Shown here: positions 17,042-25,498 of the stretch, piece after piece
Layout: each line of letters starts with the position of its first letter
Position numbering within the stretch: the stretch's first letter is position 1
Assembly (NCBI RefSeq): GCF_014193695.1
Contig: NZ_JACHZR010000004.1
Span: forward strand, 372,001-436,000
Direction of reading: 5' to 3'
DNA: 64,000 nucleotides
Origin: Rhizobium sp. BK316
Lineage (GTDB): Bacteria; Pseudomonadota; Alphaproteobacteria; Rhizobiales; Rhizobiaceae
Position numbers and translations under genes: made by a program
The notes under the pieces: generated by a model
Told to the model about the DNA's origin: nothing
What the model saw: the letters and a program-made list of their open reading frames with translations, nothing else
Database searches by the model: none

Positions 17042-17770
17042 TCAGGGATGAACCGGAACGGCGATCCAGCGGCCGTTGCGACCGTCAGGAGAAGCGCTCA
17101 GCGCGAGGACGAGGGCGATATGGACAGGCTTGCCCGATTCCGGCTGATAGACGAGGGCGCCGCCCATGCGATATTCCACCGGGCAGCCGCGGTCATCAGA
17201 AATGGCCTTGTCCTCATGGACGAGCTGGCGGTTCGGTGCGCCGTCCTTTTCGATGAGCTGCAGGGTGAAGCCGATGACGCGCTTGACGTCCTTGCAGCTT
17301 TCCGGCTTGGCAACCTCGGCATCGCCGAGCAGCAGCGAATAGGCGCCGCGCGGCGGGCCGTCGCTTGCAATCGTCGTGTAGCGGATCGTCTTCATCGGCG
17401 AGCCGAGTTCGGTCGGCGGGTTGAAGGCGGCGATCAGGCCCGGATTGGTCAGAAGGTCATATTTGTCCATCTGCTGGCGGGCTGCCGTCAGGTTCTGGCG
17501 GCGCGCCTTGGACAGATTGGCGTCCTTGTCCGTCAGTTCCAGGTGAAAGGGCGTGCCCTCGAGATCGGCCCCGGTATCCGTATCGATGAAATAAGTATCC
17601 GAATAGGGAACCTTGCCATCCTTCAGGCCGAATTCCTGGAAGGCGAAGACCTTGCCGTCGGCAGAAAAGCCGACAGGCTGCATACTGGCGATATCGCCGG
17701 CATAGGCCGTGGCGGCCATGCCGGTCAGCAGGGCGGCGAAAAATCCGCCCATGAACATGCGCTTGGTCAT
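17042..17770 (-). CDS. DUF2259 periplasmic protein
   Basis: A 242-residue secreted protein with a signal peptide (MFMGGFFAALLTGMAATAYA, cleavage before GDIAS). The DUF2259 hallmark PVGFSADGKVFAFQEFGLKDG is at about 32-52, and YRMGGALVYQP and LVLALSASPDGRNGRWIAVPV lie near the C-terminus. Function is unknown for the family. Its ATG overlaps the rpe stop by 1 nt (TGATG), so it is translationally coupled to rpe. Confidence 0.9.
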   Translation of the reverse strand: MTKRMFMGGFFAALLTGMAATAYAGDIASMQPVGFSADGKVFAFQEFGLKDGKVPYSDTYFIDTDTGADLEGTPFHLELTDKDANLSKARRQNLTAARQQMDKYDLLTNPGLIAAFNPPTELGSPMKTIRYTTIASDGPPRGAYSLLLGDAEVAKPESCKDVKRVIGFTLQLIEKDGAPNRQLVHEDKAISDDRGCPVEYRMGGALVYQPESGKPVHIALVLALSASPDGRNGRWIAVPVHP

Positions 17771-18447
17771 CAGCGAGCTCCCTCAGCCGCGTTGCGAAGG
17801 GCTGATATCGCCTGGCGATAGGCCTCGACCGAGCCGCCCTTGAAAATTGCCGATCCGGCGACGAGCACATTGCCGCCGGCCTTCGCTACGACGGGCGCGG
17901 TATCGACCGTCACGCCGCCGTCCACCTCAAGCTCGATCGGGCGGTCACCGATAAGTGACTTCGCCGCGGCGATCTTGTCTGCCATTGCCGGAATGAATTT
18001 CTGGCCGCCGAAACCGGGATTGACGGACATAATGAGAATGAGATCGACATCGTCAAGCACGTTCTCGACCACCGAGAGTGGCGTTGCCGGATTGAGCGTG
18101 ACGCCGACCTTCTTGCCGAGATGGCGGATCGTCTGCAGCGAGCGGTGCAGGTGGGGTCCTGCCTCCGCATGCACGGTGATGCGGTCGCAGCCGGCCTTGG
18201 CGAAGGCCTCCAGATAGGGATCGGCCGGCGAGATCATCAGATGGCAGTCGAAGGTGGCATCCGTATAGGAACGCAACGACTTAATGACATCGGGACCGAA
18301 GGAGATGTTCGGCACGAAATGCCCATCCATGACGTCGAGATGGATCCAGTCGGCGCCGGCCGCAGTGACGTTGCGCACTTCCTCGCCGAGCTTTGCAAAA
18401 TCTGCCGCCAGGATCGATGGAGCGATGCGGATGGGCAGTGTCGTCAT
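17770..18447 (-). CDS. rpe: Ribulose-phosphate 3-epimerase
   Basis: A 225-residue TIM-barrel enzyme interconverting ribulose-5-P and xylulose-5-P in the pentose phosphate/Calvin route. Motifs are SILAADFAKLGEE (N-terminus), LDVMDGHFVPNISFGPDV with metal-binding His/Asp, MSVNPGFGGQKFIP, and ELEVDGGVT with the catalytic Asp. Length is normal. It precedes the DUF2259 gene with 1-nt overlap. A 57-nt gap separates it from the upstream binding-protein gene, so it may share that promoter. Confidence 0.97.
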   Translation of the reverse strand: MTTLPIRIAPSILAADFAKLGEEVRNVTAAGADWIHLDVMDGHFVPNISFGPDVIKSLRSYTDATFDCHLMISPADPYLEAFAKAGCDRITVHAEAGPHLHRSLQTIRHLGKKVGVTLNPATPLSVVENVLDDVDLILIMSVNPGFGGQKFIPAMADKIAAAKSLIGDRPIELEVDGGVTVDTAPVVAKAGGNVLVAGSAIFKGGSVEAYRQAISALRNAAEGAR

Positions 18448-18504
18448 GGTCTCGGTCTCCTCTCAACCGGTAGCGGCGGGCCGCCTTACGGCATCGTCAA
18501 CAGG

Positions 18505-19587
18505 TCAGTCCGTCCCATCGGCTGGCGGGACGAAAGCATCGCCGTGCCATTCGAGAAGACGATAGGGATTTTGCGAAAGCTCATGGGCCGGCGTGAAGGT
18601 AACCGGGCCGATCGGCGTATCGAATTGCGTTCCGACCAGCTTTTCTGCGACTGGCTTACCTTCGCTCAACGCCGCCTGCACGGCCTGACTCGCGATGAGT
18701 GCTGCAGCTGCCGCAGGCAGGACGTAGCCTTGAGGCTCAACTCCTGCTGCCCGCATCGCGTGGACGGTTGAATCTGCCTCCGACAGAAGAGCGTATTCCG
18801 GAATCGCGACGGCGCGTACACCGTCCGCAAGCGCAAGCGGCTGGTTGGCAGCCCGCATCGCATCGCCGCTCAGGATATCCAACGGAATGTTTTCAGCCTT
18901 GGCGTCACGCGCGATGACGGCGACATCGTTCCTATCGCCGCCGATAAAGACCTTGGTGGCGCCCGCCCGTTTCAGGCGGCGCACGAGGCCGATCTGCTGT
19001 TCCTGTCCCGGCCTGTATGTGTCGGTAAAGACCGCCTTCAGGCCGTTTTCCTCCAGAGCGTTGCGCACGGCTTCCGTCAGTTCACGGCCGTGGATCGTGC
19101 CATCCTCGACAAGGGCGATCGGAGACGCCGCCCATTGCTGTAAGATGACCTGGATGATCTTGGCGGCTTCGTCGCCGTCCTGAGGGCCGAGGCGGAAGAA
19201 AGGCCAGCCGTTCTTCAGCGAATCCTCCATCAGGATACGCGAGCGCACCGACACGGTAATGGCAGGGATATTGGCATCCTTGAGCTTCGGCAGCGCGCCT
19301 TCCAGCGTTTCGCTGCAGAGGAAACCGATGGCGATCTGAACCTTGGCGGCAATCAGCGCATCGGCGATCGCCTGGCCGCTATTGTCCTGACAGGTCTCAC
19401 TGATCGGAACGATCGTATCGCCAGCCTGCCCAATCTGGAAAACCGCGCCAGCGCGGACCTGGGCGCCGAGCGAGGCAAAGGTGCCGTCCTGCGGCGCCAC
19501 GACGCCGATCGTCACGCCGGCCGCGCGGCTTTCGGCCGTCAACGCCAGAAGCGACAGAAGGGCGGCTATGACACGCAGGGTCATCAT
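18505..19587 (-). CDS. Branched-chain amino acid-type periplasmic binding protein (LivK-like)
   Basis: A 360-residue Peripla_BP_6 protein with a short signal peptide (MMTLRVIAALLSLLALTAES-RA). GVTIGVVAPQDGTFASLGAQ is the first lobe, AIGFLCSETLEGALPKL the ligand-binding turn, and GGDRNDVAVIARDAKAENIP the second lobe. The start at 19587 is taken because the signal peptide begins there; the frame continues to 19737 without a ribosome site. No LivHMGF permease or ATPase is adjacent, so it is an orphan binding protein or one sharing a transporter encoded elsewhere. It lies 57 nt upstream of rpe. Confidence 0.85.
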   Translation of the reverse strand: MMTLRVIAALLSLLALTAESRAAGVTIGVVAPQDGTFASLGAQVRAGAVFQIGQAGDTIVPISETCQDNSGQAIADALIAAKVQIAIGFLCSETLEGALPKLKDANIPAITVSVRSRILMEDSLKNGWPFFRLGPQDGDEAAKIIQVILQQWAASPIALVEDGTIHGRELTEAVRNALEENGLKAVFTDTYRPGQEQQIGLVRRLKRAGATKVFIGGDRNDVAVIARDAKAENIPLDILSGDAMRAANQPLALADGVRAVAIPEYALLSEADSTVHAMRAAGVEPQGYVLPAAAAALIASQAVQAALSEGKPVAEKLVGTQFDTPIGPVTFTPAHELSQNPYRLLEWHGDAFVPPADGTD

Positions 19588-19759
19588 GAAAGGTGCAGGT
19601 CTCTCGTCTTGTCCATGCCCTTTTATCCGCACGGCGGCAATCGTCAAAGAAAAACAAGCGTGCTCTGCAGCTTTTAGCGGGTGCCATTGTAGAAAAGGTA
19701 ACCGATGCCCGCCATATTGGTGAAATAACAAGAACAAGACACGGATTGTGGAGAAGCAA

Positions 19760-20254
19760 GTGTTGAACAGGCAGCATATCGATCCCGGCCTCTATCGCGA
19801 TGCCATGAGCCGTTATGCCGGCCATGTACAGCTCGTGACGACGGCCATGGGTGAGGCGCGGCGTGGCGTCACCATCACGGCCGCCTGCTCGGTATCCGAC
19901 AATCCGGCTTCCGTTCTTGTCTGCCTCAACAACACCAATGAGAAGAACGAGATCTTCTGGCGCAGCGGCATCTTTGCGCTGAACTCGCTCGGCGCGCACC
20001 ATCAGGGTGTTGCCGATGCTTTTTCAGGCCGCACGCATCTGGAAAACGGGGATCGTTTCTTGAGCGCCCGCTTCGAAACGCTGGCAACGGGCGCGCCGGT
20101 CCTTGCCGATGCACTCGCGGTCTTCGACTGCCGGGTGACCGATATCAAGGAAATGCCGACCCATAACGTCATCTTCGGTGAGGTCGCTGCCGTTCGTTTC
20201 ACCGAAATGCATCCGGCGCTTCTCTATTTTAACCGCGGCTACCATACGATATAG
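19760..20254 (+). CDS. Flavin reductase-like FMN-binding protein
   Basis: A 164-residue split-barrel flavin reductase of the HpaC/RutF type (SRYAGHVQLVTT, GVTITAACSVSDNPASVLVCLN, then FALNSLGAHHQGVADAFSG). It is expected to reduce FMN or FAD with NAD(P)H for a partner monooxygenase; no monooxygenase is next to it. The start is a GTG at 19760 placed 7 nt after GGAG; a GTG at 19748 in the same frame is an alternative but has no site. The TfoX-like gene follows at 10 nt, so the two probably form an operon. Confidence 0.9.
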   Translation: MLNRQHIDPGLYRDAMSRYAGHVQLVTTAMGEARRGVTITAACSVSDNPASVLVCLNNTNEKNEIFWRSGIFALNSLGAHHQGVADAFSGRTHLENGDRFLSARFETLATGAPVLADALAVFDCRVTDIKEMPTHNVIFGEVAAVRFTEMHPALLYFNRGYHTI

Positions 20255-20264
20255 GCTCAGCAGC

Positions 20265-20582
20265 ATGGACAATGCAGGCATCGAGGAAATGTTTCAGTCG
20301 CTTGGACCCGTCACCATCAAACGCATGTTCGGCGGTAAGGGCATCTATCATCTCGGCCGCATCCTGGCACTCGAAGTGCGCGACGAAATTCTGCTGAAGG
20401 CCGATGAAAAAAGCGCACCGGAATTTGCCGCAGCAGGTGCCAGCCAATGGTTCTATGAGGGCAAGAAGGGCGCTCCGGTGAAGATGCCTTACTGGAGCAT
20501 CCCCGAAGAGGCCTATGACGACCCCGATATCATGGCGCGCTGGGTGCGGCTTGCCTATGAGGCAGCGTTGCGCGCGGAATGA
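20265..20582 (+). CDS. TfoX/Sxy N-terminal-domain protein
   Basis: A 105-residue protein matching the TfoX N-terminal domain alone (IKRMFGGKGIYHLGRILALE, ILLKADE, then MPYWSIPEEAYDD and RWVRLAYEAA). In gammaproteobacteria full-length TfoX/Sxy is a competence regulator; single-domain alphaproteobacterial versions have no proven role. It is cotranscribed with the flavin reductase and ends 2 nt before the convergent Nudix gene. Confidence 0.88.
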   Translation: MDNAGIEEMFQSLGPVTIKRMFGGKGIYHLGRILALEVRDEILLKADEKSAPEFAAAGASQWFYEGKKGAPVKMPYWSIPEEAYDDPDIMARWVRLAYEAALRAE

Positions 20583-20584
20583 GA

Positions 20585-21007
20585 TCAGCGCAATTGCCCG
20601 GCCGGAAGAGCTGATATCGCGACCCTGGTGAAAGCCGACAGCGGCTCGGGCAGGTCGGCAAGGCCGAACCAGCCGAAATCCGAGAGCTTGTCCGGTTCCG
20701 TGAGTTGTGGCTCGCCCGTCACTTCACGGGCGATATAGAGAAGGGAAATCCAGTGCTGGCGGTCGGCTTCGATGATCTGTTCGGTAGAGCCGATCTGCTC
20801 GATGCGACCGATTGTCAGTCCCGTTTCTTCTTCGGCCTCGCGGCGCGCGGCTTGCTCAGCTGGCTCCATATGGTCGACCTTGCCGCCGACGATATTCCAG
20901 TAGCCGGCTTCAGGCGGGCGCATGCGCTTGTAGAGAAGGATTTTGCCGTCGCGTAAAATCACCAGGCCCACTCCGAGGCCTGGGAAATCAATGCCGGGCT
21001 TGCCCAC
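20585..21007 (-). CDS. Nudix hydrolase
   Basis: A 140-residue Nudix protein with a complete Nudix box at about 41-64: G-x5-E-x7-REAEEETGL. The start MGKPGIDFPGLGVGLVI and LLYKRMRPPEAGYWNIVGGKV resemble the MutT/NUDT15-like group that hydrolyses (deoxy)nucleoside triphosphates or sanitises oxidised nucleotides. Substrate is not assigned. It lies 8 nt downstream of the helicase gene on the same strand, a probable operon. Confidence 0.92.
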   Translation of the reverse strand: MGKPGIDFPGLGVGLVILRDGKILLYKRMRPPEAGYWNIVGGKVDHMEPAEQAARREAEEETGLTIGRIEQIGSTEQIIEADRQHWISLLYIAREVTGEPQLTEPDKLSDFGWFGLADLPEPLSAFTRVAISALPAGQLR

Positions 21008-21015
21008 CGAGGGTC

Positions 21016-22506
21016 TCAGATCTTGGCGTTTGCAGCGATCAGCATGAAGGCAGGGATGTCGTCGCCGAATCCGACCGGTGTCGGGCCATCGTCGTGATCA
21101 CGGTGACGGCGACGTTCGCGATTGTCGTCGTTTGCCGGATAGGGCCGATTGCCGCGCGCATTGTTCTGCGGCTTCTGTTCTGCTTTGCGCTCGTTCTTCA
21201 CGCTGTCGGCCTTTGCTGCTGCTTCCACGACTTCGCCGCCATTATCTTCGGCGTTGATATCAGATTTATGACTCGAAGACCGGCGGTCGCGGCCACGATC
21301 CTTGTCCCGCTCACGACCCTTGCCGCGGCGGGGAGAACGCTCGCTGTCGCGGCTTTCTTCGGCCGGCGGCAGGGCGGAGAGATCGCCGTTCAGCCATTCG
21401 ACCTTCTCGCCGATCAGCTTTTCGATCGCGTCGGCATATTTCTGATCGTGACGGGTGACGATGGTGAAGGAAGCGCCGGAACGACCGGCACGGCCGGTGC
21501 GGCCGATGCGGTGGACATAGTCTTCCGAATGGATCGGCACGTCAAAATTGAAGACGTGGCTGACATCGGGAATATCGAGGCCGCGGGCAGCGACATCGGA
21601 GGCAACGAGCAGCTTGATGTTGCCGTCCTTGAAATTGGCAAGCATGGTCATGCGCGAACGCTGGTCCATGTCGCCGTGCAGGGCGCCGACGGAGAAACCG
21701 TGACGGTCCAGCGAACGGAAGAGTTCAGCGACGTCCTTCTTGCGGTTGCAGAAGATGATCGCGTTCTTGAGATCTTCCTGGGCGCGGATGAGGTCGCGCA
21801 GGACCGCGCGCTTCTCGTAATCCTTGCCATGCGAGGCGACGAAACGCTGCGTGATGGTCTTGGAAGCCGATGCGGGCTTGGCAACCTCGATGCGCTCCGG
21901 GTTCTGCAGGAAGCGATCCGCGAGCTTCTGGATTTCCGGCGGCATGGTGGCCGAGAAGAACAGCGTCTGGCGGGTGAAGGGGATCAACTTGGCAATGCGC
22001 TCGATATCGGGAATGAAGCCCATGTCGAGCATGCGGTCGGCTTCGTCGATAACGAGGATCTCGACACCGCTCATCAGGAGCTTGCCGCGCTCGAAATGGT
22101 CGAGAAGGCGGCCGGGGGTGCAGATCAGTACGTCCGCGCCGCGCTCCAGCTTGCGATCCTGATCTTCAAAGGAAACGCCGCCAATGAGGAGGGCGACGTT
22201 GAGCCGGTGGTTCTTGCCGTATTTTTCGAAATTTTCGGCAACCTGGGCGGCCAGTTCGCGGGTCGGCTCCAGGATCAGCGTGCGGGGCATGCGGGCGCGG
22301 GCGCGGCCCTTTTCCAGAAGCGACAGCATGGGAAGAACGAAGGATGCCGTCTTGCCGGTGCCGGTCTGCGCGATGCCGCAGATGTCACGGCGTTCAAGCG
22401 CGAAGGGGATTGCCCCGGCCTGAATGGGAGTGGGGATCGTGTAGCCCGCATCGGTCACAGCGGAGAGCACTTTGGGGCTCAAACCAAGTTCAGCAAATGT
22501 CGTCAA
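21016..22506 (-). CDS. DEAD-box ATP-dependent RNA helicase (RhlE type)
   Basis: A protein of about 496 residues counted from the TTG at 22506, where family homology begins (TTFAELGLSPKVLSAV, then Q motif). The frame opens 39 codons further up, to a GTG at 22623, but those codons look non-coding. Motifs run in order: AQTGTGKT (I), PTRELAAQ (Ia), VIDEADRMLDMGF (II, DEAD), FFSATMP (III), IIFCNRKKDV (IV), ASDVAARGLDIP (V) and HRIGRTGRAGR (VI). The last 120 residues are a disordered basic tail rich in Arg, Asp and Lys, probably binding RNA. A role in ribosome assembly, RNA decay or cold growth is inferred from the family. Confidence 0.93.
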   Translation of the reverse strand: MTTFAELGLSPKVLSAVTDAGYTIPTPIQAGAIPFALERRDICGIAQTGTGKTASFVLPMLSLLEKGRARARMPRTLILEPTRELAAQVAENFEKYGKNHRLNVALLIGGVSFEDQDRKLERGADVLICTPGRLLDHFERGKLLMSGVEILVIDEADRMLDMGFIPDIERIAKLIPFTRQTLFFSATMPPEIQKLADRFLQNPERIEVAKPASASKTITQRFVASHGKDYEKRAVLRDLIRAQEDLKNAIIFCNRKKDVAELFRSLDRHGFSVGALHGDMDQRSRMTMLANFKDGNIKLLVASDVAARGLDIPDVSHVFNFDVPIHSEDYVHRIGRTGRAGRSGASFTIVTRHDQKYADAIEKLIGEKVEWLNGDLSALPPAEESRDSERSPRRGKGRERDKDRGRDRRSSSHKSDINAEDNGGEVVEAAAKADSVKNERKAEQKPQNNARGNRPYPANDDNRERRRHRDHDDGPTPVGFGDDIPAFMLIAANAKI

Positions 22507-22661
22507 AGGGAAAACTGTTTCCGTTTCGTTCGGCCGGTCTCTGGCGAGTCGGCAGGATTGCATGCCGCAATGCTGGGCGACATAATCCGAAACGGCCGGC
22601 AAGTCAAGGAAGAGCGCCTCCACCTCAGGTAGCGGGGTGAAGCATTCGTTACCGCGACCGG

Positions 22662-23984
22662 CTATTTTATATAAGTGGCAAGTTTAAGGCCGGCATTCAT
22701 AAAATAGATCGGGTCGACGGCATGTCCATCCTGACGCACCTCATAATGCAGGTGCGTGCCGGTAGAGCGGCCCGTGCTGCCGGCCAGGCCGATGACATCA
22801 TTGCGGTCGACCGTGTCGCCGACCTTGACCAGAATTTCCGACATATGGCCGTAGCGCGTCGAAATCCCATTGCCGTGATCGACCTCGACCATGTTGCCGT
22901 AGCCGCCGGTCCAGCCGGCCGCGATCACCTTACCGGGCGCGGTGGGTCGGATCCTTTCGCCGGGCGAGAAGCGGAAATCGATGCCGGAATGAAGAGCAAG
23001 CCGGCCGAGGAAGGGATCGCGCCGGTTACCGAAGGGGCTGGTGACTTCCTTGCCGATGGCCGGATTGCGGAAGGGCAGGGCTTCGGCGGTGCTGCGCACG
23101 GCCTCCAGACGCGTCAGCGCGCCGTCGAGCTGGATCAGCGAATTGTTGAAGTCGTCGTTGCCTTCAGGCTCCACATAAGGACCGCCGACGGCGTCGTCCT
23201 CATCTTCCTTGGCGGCAACAGCCTCAGCCGGGACCGTAATATGGAAGCGGTCGAGTACGCCTTGGATCGTATCGGCGGCATTGCCGGCGTCGCTCGTCAG
23301 CAGCTCGATACGGCTCTTCTGATCCTGCTCGACGCTCTTCAGCGAAAGCGTGACCTTGGAAAAGATGCGGTCAGCGCGGTCGCCAACGGTTTCCTGTGAT
23401 GGAACATAGGCGAGGGTGGAATTATCGGGCGTTTCGGCGTCGGCCGGCTTGCTATCGCCTGCCAGCATATTTTCAATCGCCTGCGCACCGCCGGTCAGCG
23501 AAGCGCGCTTGTCCTTGATGTCGGGCGCGTAGGATTGCGCCGAACCATTCGCGGCAGGCGCATCCTTGCCCGTCAGGCCAGAGCTTTGGGCGCGGTCGAG
23601 CAGGTTATCGAGCTTGCCGTGGCGCGAGGTCAACGCCATCTGCTGCTCCATCAGCTTGTCGACCTTGTCCTCGACGACCTGCTGATCGAGAAGCTGGCGG
23701 GAGGTGATGCGGTCGACCTGGGCGCGCAGTGCCGCGATGCGATCCTCATAGTCATGCTGCATACGGGCCTGGCGGGCCATGGTCGCACCGATCAGATCGT
23801 CGCGCAGCACGAGGTAAGAGGTGGCGAGCAGATAGCCGATGGAAAAGACGCCGACGAAGCAGAAGGCCAGCGCCGCCATCCAGGGCTTCACCGTCATGTG
23901 ACGCACCTTGTCGCCACTGGCGAGGATGAGGACATGTTCCTGTACCCTCTTGCCGAATACCCGACTGTGATGTCCGTTCGTCAC
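22662..23984 (-). CDS. M23 family murein peptidase (membrane-anchored, coiled coil)
   Basis: A 440-residue protein with one membrane anchor (residues about 35-60, ALAFCFVGVFSIGYLLATSYL), a periplasmic coiled coil (about 80-150) and a C-terminal LytM/M23 domain. The zinc ligands are visible: HSGIDF (His, Asp), then GTHLHYEV (HxH). Other M23 marks are GGYGNMVEVDHGNGISTRYGHM and VKVGDTVDRNDVIGLAGSTG. It is expected to cleave peptidoglycan cross-links in the periplasm or activate amidases. A GTG start at 23984 follows GGGAG. Monocistronic. Confidence 0.93.
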   Translation of the reverse strand: MTNGHHSRVFGKRVQEHVLILASGDKVRHMTVKPWMAALAFCFVGVFSIGYLLATSYLVLRDDLIGATMARQARMQHDYEDRIAALRAQVDRITSRQLLDQQVVEDKVDKLMEQQMALTSRHGKLDNLLDRAQSSGLTGKDAPAANGSAQSYAPDIKDKRASLTGGAQAIENMLAGDSKPADAETPDNSTLAYVPSQETVGDRADRIFSKVTLSLKSVEQDQKSRIELLTSDAGNAADTIQGVLDRFHITVPAEAVAAKEDEDDAVGGPYVEPEGNDDFNNSLIQLDGALTRLEAVRSTAEALPFRNPAIGKEVTSPFGNRRDPFLGRLALHSGIDFRFSPGERIRPTAPGKVIAAGWTGGYGNMVEVDHGNGISTRYGHMSEILVKVGDTVDRNDVIGLAGSTGRSTGTHLHYEVRQDGHAVDPIYFMNAGLKLATYIK

Positions 23985-24090
23985 GGAGGGTCTCCCAAAG
24001 ATTCGCCGTTTCAGCGCCGCCTCATTGGGAAATGATTACATACTTTTATGGTTAATAGTCGGTTTACGTCAGCAAGCCGGAGCTTACCAA

Positions 24091-24906
24091 TCAGCTCTGG
24101 CTGGTCGAGGTCAGTGCCCTGTAGAAGGAGGGCGTCAGCCCGGCTTCGGCGCGGGCCACATCGTTGAACGGTGCCTTCAGCGGACCGCGGAAATTGGCCC
24201 GCACCAATTCCTGAAATGTCCTTGCAGGATCACGCTTTTCGCGTGCGCAGAGGAAGCGGAACCATTTAGCGCCGACGGCGACATGGCCCTTCTCGTCATT
24301 GTAGATGACGTCGAGAACCGCGGCACTTTCGAGGTCACCGGTCTCGCGCATCTTGGCCTGCAGCGCAGGTGTAACATCGAGACCGCGCGCTTCGAGAATG
24401 AGCGGCACGACGGCTAGGCGCGCCGTCAGGTCGTTGCGGGTCGAATGCGCCGCCTGCCAGAGGCCATCATGGGCGGGCAAATCACCATAGTCGGCGCCGA
24501 GATCGTTGAGCCGCTTGCGCACCATGCGGAAGTGCTTGGCCTCTTCGAAGGCAACCTGCATCCAGCCGTCGAAGAAGGAGTTCGGCACATGAGCGGAAGC
24601 GAATCGCGCCACGATATCGAGCGCCAGGTCGACGGCATTGAGCTCGATATGGGCAATAGCATGCAACAGGGCGATGCGGCCAGGCACGGTATGCAGTGAG
24701 CGCTTCTCAACCTGGGTCGGCGGCACCAGCAGCGGCTTTTCCGGCCGGCCGGGACGCTCCGGCAGGGGCGCGTCCAGCGGCGAGCGCAGCGAGATGCGCC
24801 GCGCAAACCATCTTGTGGCACTTTCCTGCGCGAGTTCCGTCTTGCGGTCGAGATCGGCGGAACGGATCGCATCGATCGCGCCGCCGCGCAGCGAGGTGAT
24901 GCTCAT
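24091..24906 (-). CDS. DUF455 ferritin-like protein
   Basis: A 271-residue protein of the DUF455 (COG2833) ferritin-like group. The di-iron ligands are visible in AHIELNAVDLALD and FEEAKHFRMVRKRL (ExxH), and again in LEARGLDVTPAL and YNDEKGHVAVG (ExxH). Family members are loosely linked to tRNA hydroxylase MiaE-like proteins; activity is unknown. The start at 24906 overlaps the peroxiredoxin stop by 1 nt (TGATG), so the two are coupled. Upstream in-frame starts would lie inside the peroxiredoxin gene. Confidence 0.88.
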   Translation of the reverse strand: MSITSLRGGAIDAIRSADLDRKTELAQESATRWFARRISLRSPLDAPLPERPGRPEKPLLVPPTQVEKRSLHTVPGRIALLHAIAHIELNAVDLALDIVARFASAHVPNSFFDGWMQVAFEEAKHFRMVRKRLNDLGADYGDLPAHDGLWQAAHSTRNDLTARLAVVPLILEARGLDVTPALQAKMRETGDLESAAVLDVIYNDEKGHVAVGAKWFRFLCAREKRDPARTFQELVRANFRGPLKAPFNDVARAEAGLTPSFYRALTSTSQS

Positions 24907-25379
24907 CACGCAGCAAGGTTCCTGACGGCTGCCAGTACCGTTTCGGCATGGCCTGCGACCTTTACCTTCTGCCAGATGGTGGCAATGGTACCGTCCTGGC
25001 GGATCAGGAAGGTGGTGCGCTCGACGCCCATGAAGGTGCGGCCATACATCTTTTTTTCCTTCCACACGCCATAGGCCTGCAGCACCGTCTTCTCTTCGTC
25101 GGAGGCAAGCGCCACCGTCAGCTTGTGTTTCTTGATGAAACGATCGTGGCAGGTCGCCGAATCGGGCGACATGCCGACGACGGCGGCCCCGGCGGCTGCG
25201 AACTCACCAGCAAGTGCCGTGAAATCCAGCGATTCGGTCGTGCAGCCCGTCGTGTCATCCTTGGGATAGAAGAACAGAACCACTGGCTTTCCATGGAAAT
25301 CCGAGAGTGAAATGCGCCCGCCGCCATCGCGCGGGAGGCTGAAATCGGGAGCAAGAGAGCCGATACCGGGTGCGGACAT
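24906..25379 (-). CDS. bcp: Thioredoxin-dependent peroxiredoxin (Bcp/PrxQ)
   Basis: A 157-residue Bcp-type peroxiredoxin that reduces hydrogen peroxide and organic peroxides. LAPDFSLPRDGG is the N-terminal mark, and VVLFFYPKDDTTGCTTES places the peroxidatic Cys at about 46. The classical resolving Cys five residues later is replaced by Leu. Another Cys is at about 77 (SATCHDRF), near the alternative resolving position of some PrxQ proteins. It is cotranscribed with the DUF455 protein. The start at 25379 gives MSAPG; a TTG two codons upstream is possible. Confidence 0.93.
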   Translation of the reverse strand: MSAPGIGSLAPDFSLPRDGGGRISLSDFHGKPVVLFFYPKDDTTGCTTESLDFTALAGEFAAAGAAVVGMSPDSATCHDRFIKKHKLTVALASDEEKTVLQAYGVWKEKKMYGRTFMGVERTTFLIRQDGTIATIWQKVKVAGHAETVLAAVRNLAA

Positions 25380-25498
25380 TCTCAAAACTTTCTTTTGCCG
25401 GGTTTAGGAGGGATACTATATCAGACGGGTTATATAGTGGATGAGACGGCGTCCCGCCCAGAGCCGTTCAAATCAGATTCAGGAGTTTCCCAAGGCGC

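Noticed and set aside
20812..22632. A 606-codon plus-strand open frame opposite the RNA helicase
   Set aside because: All DEAD-box motifs are in order on the minus strand, and the antisense product is biased shadow sequence.
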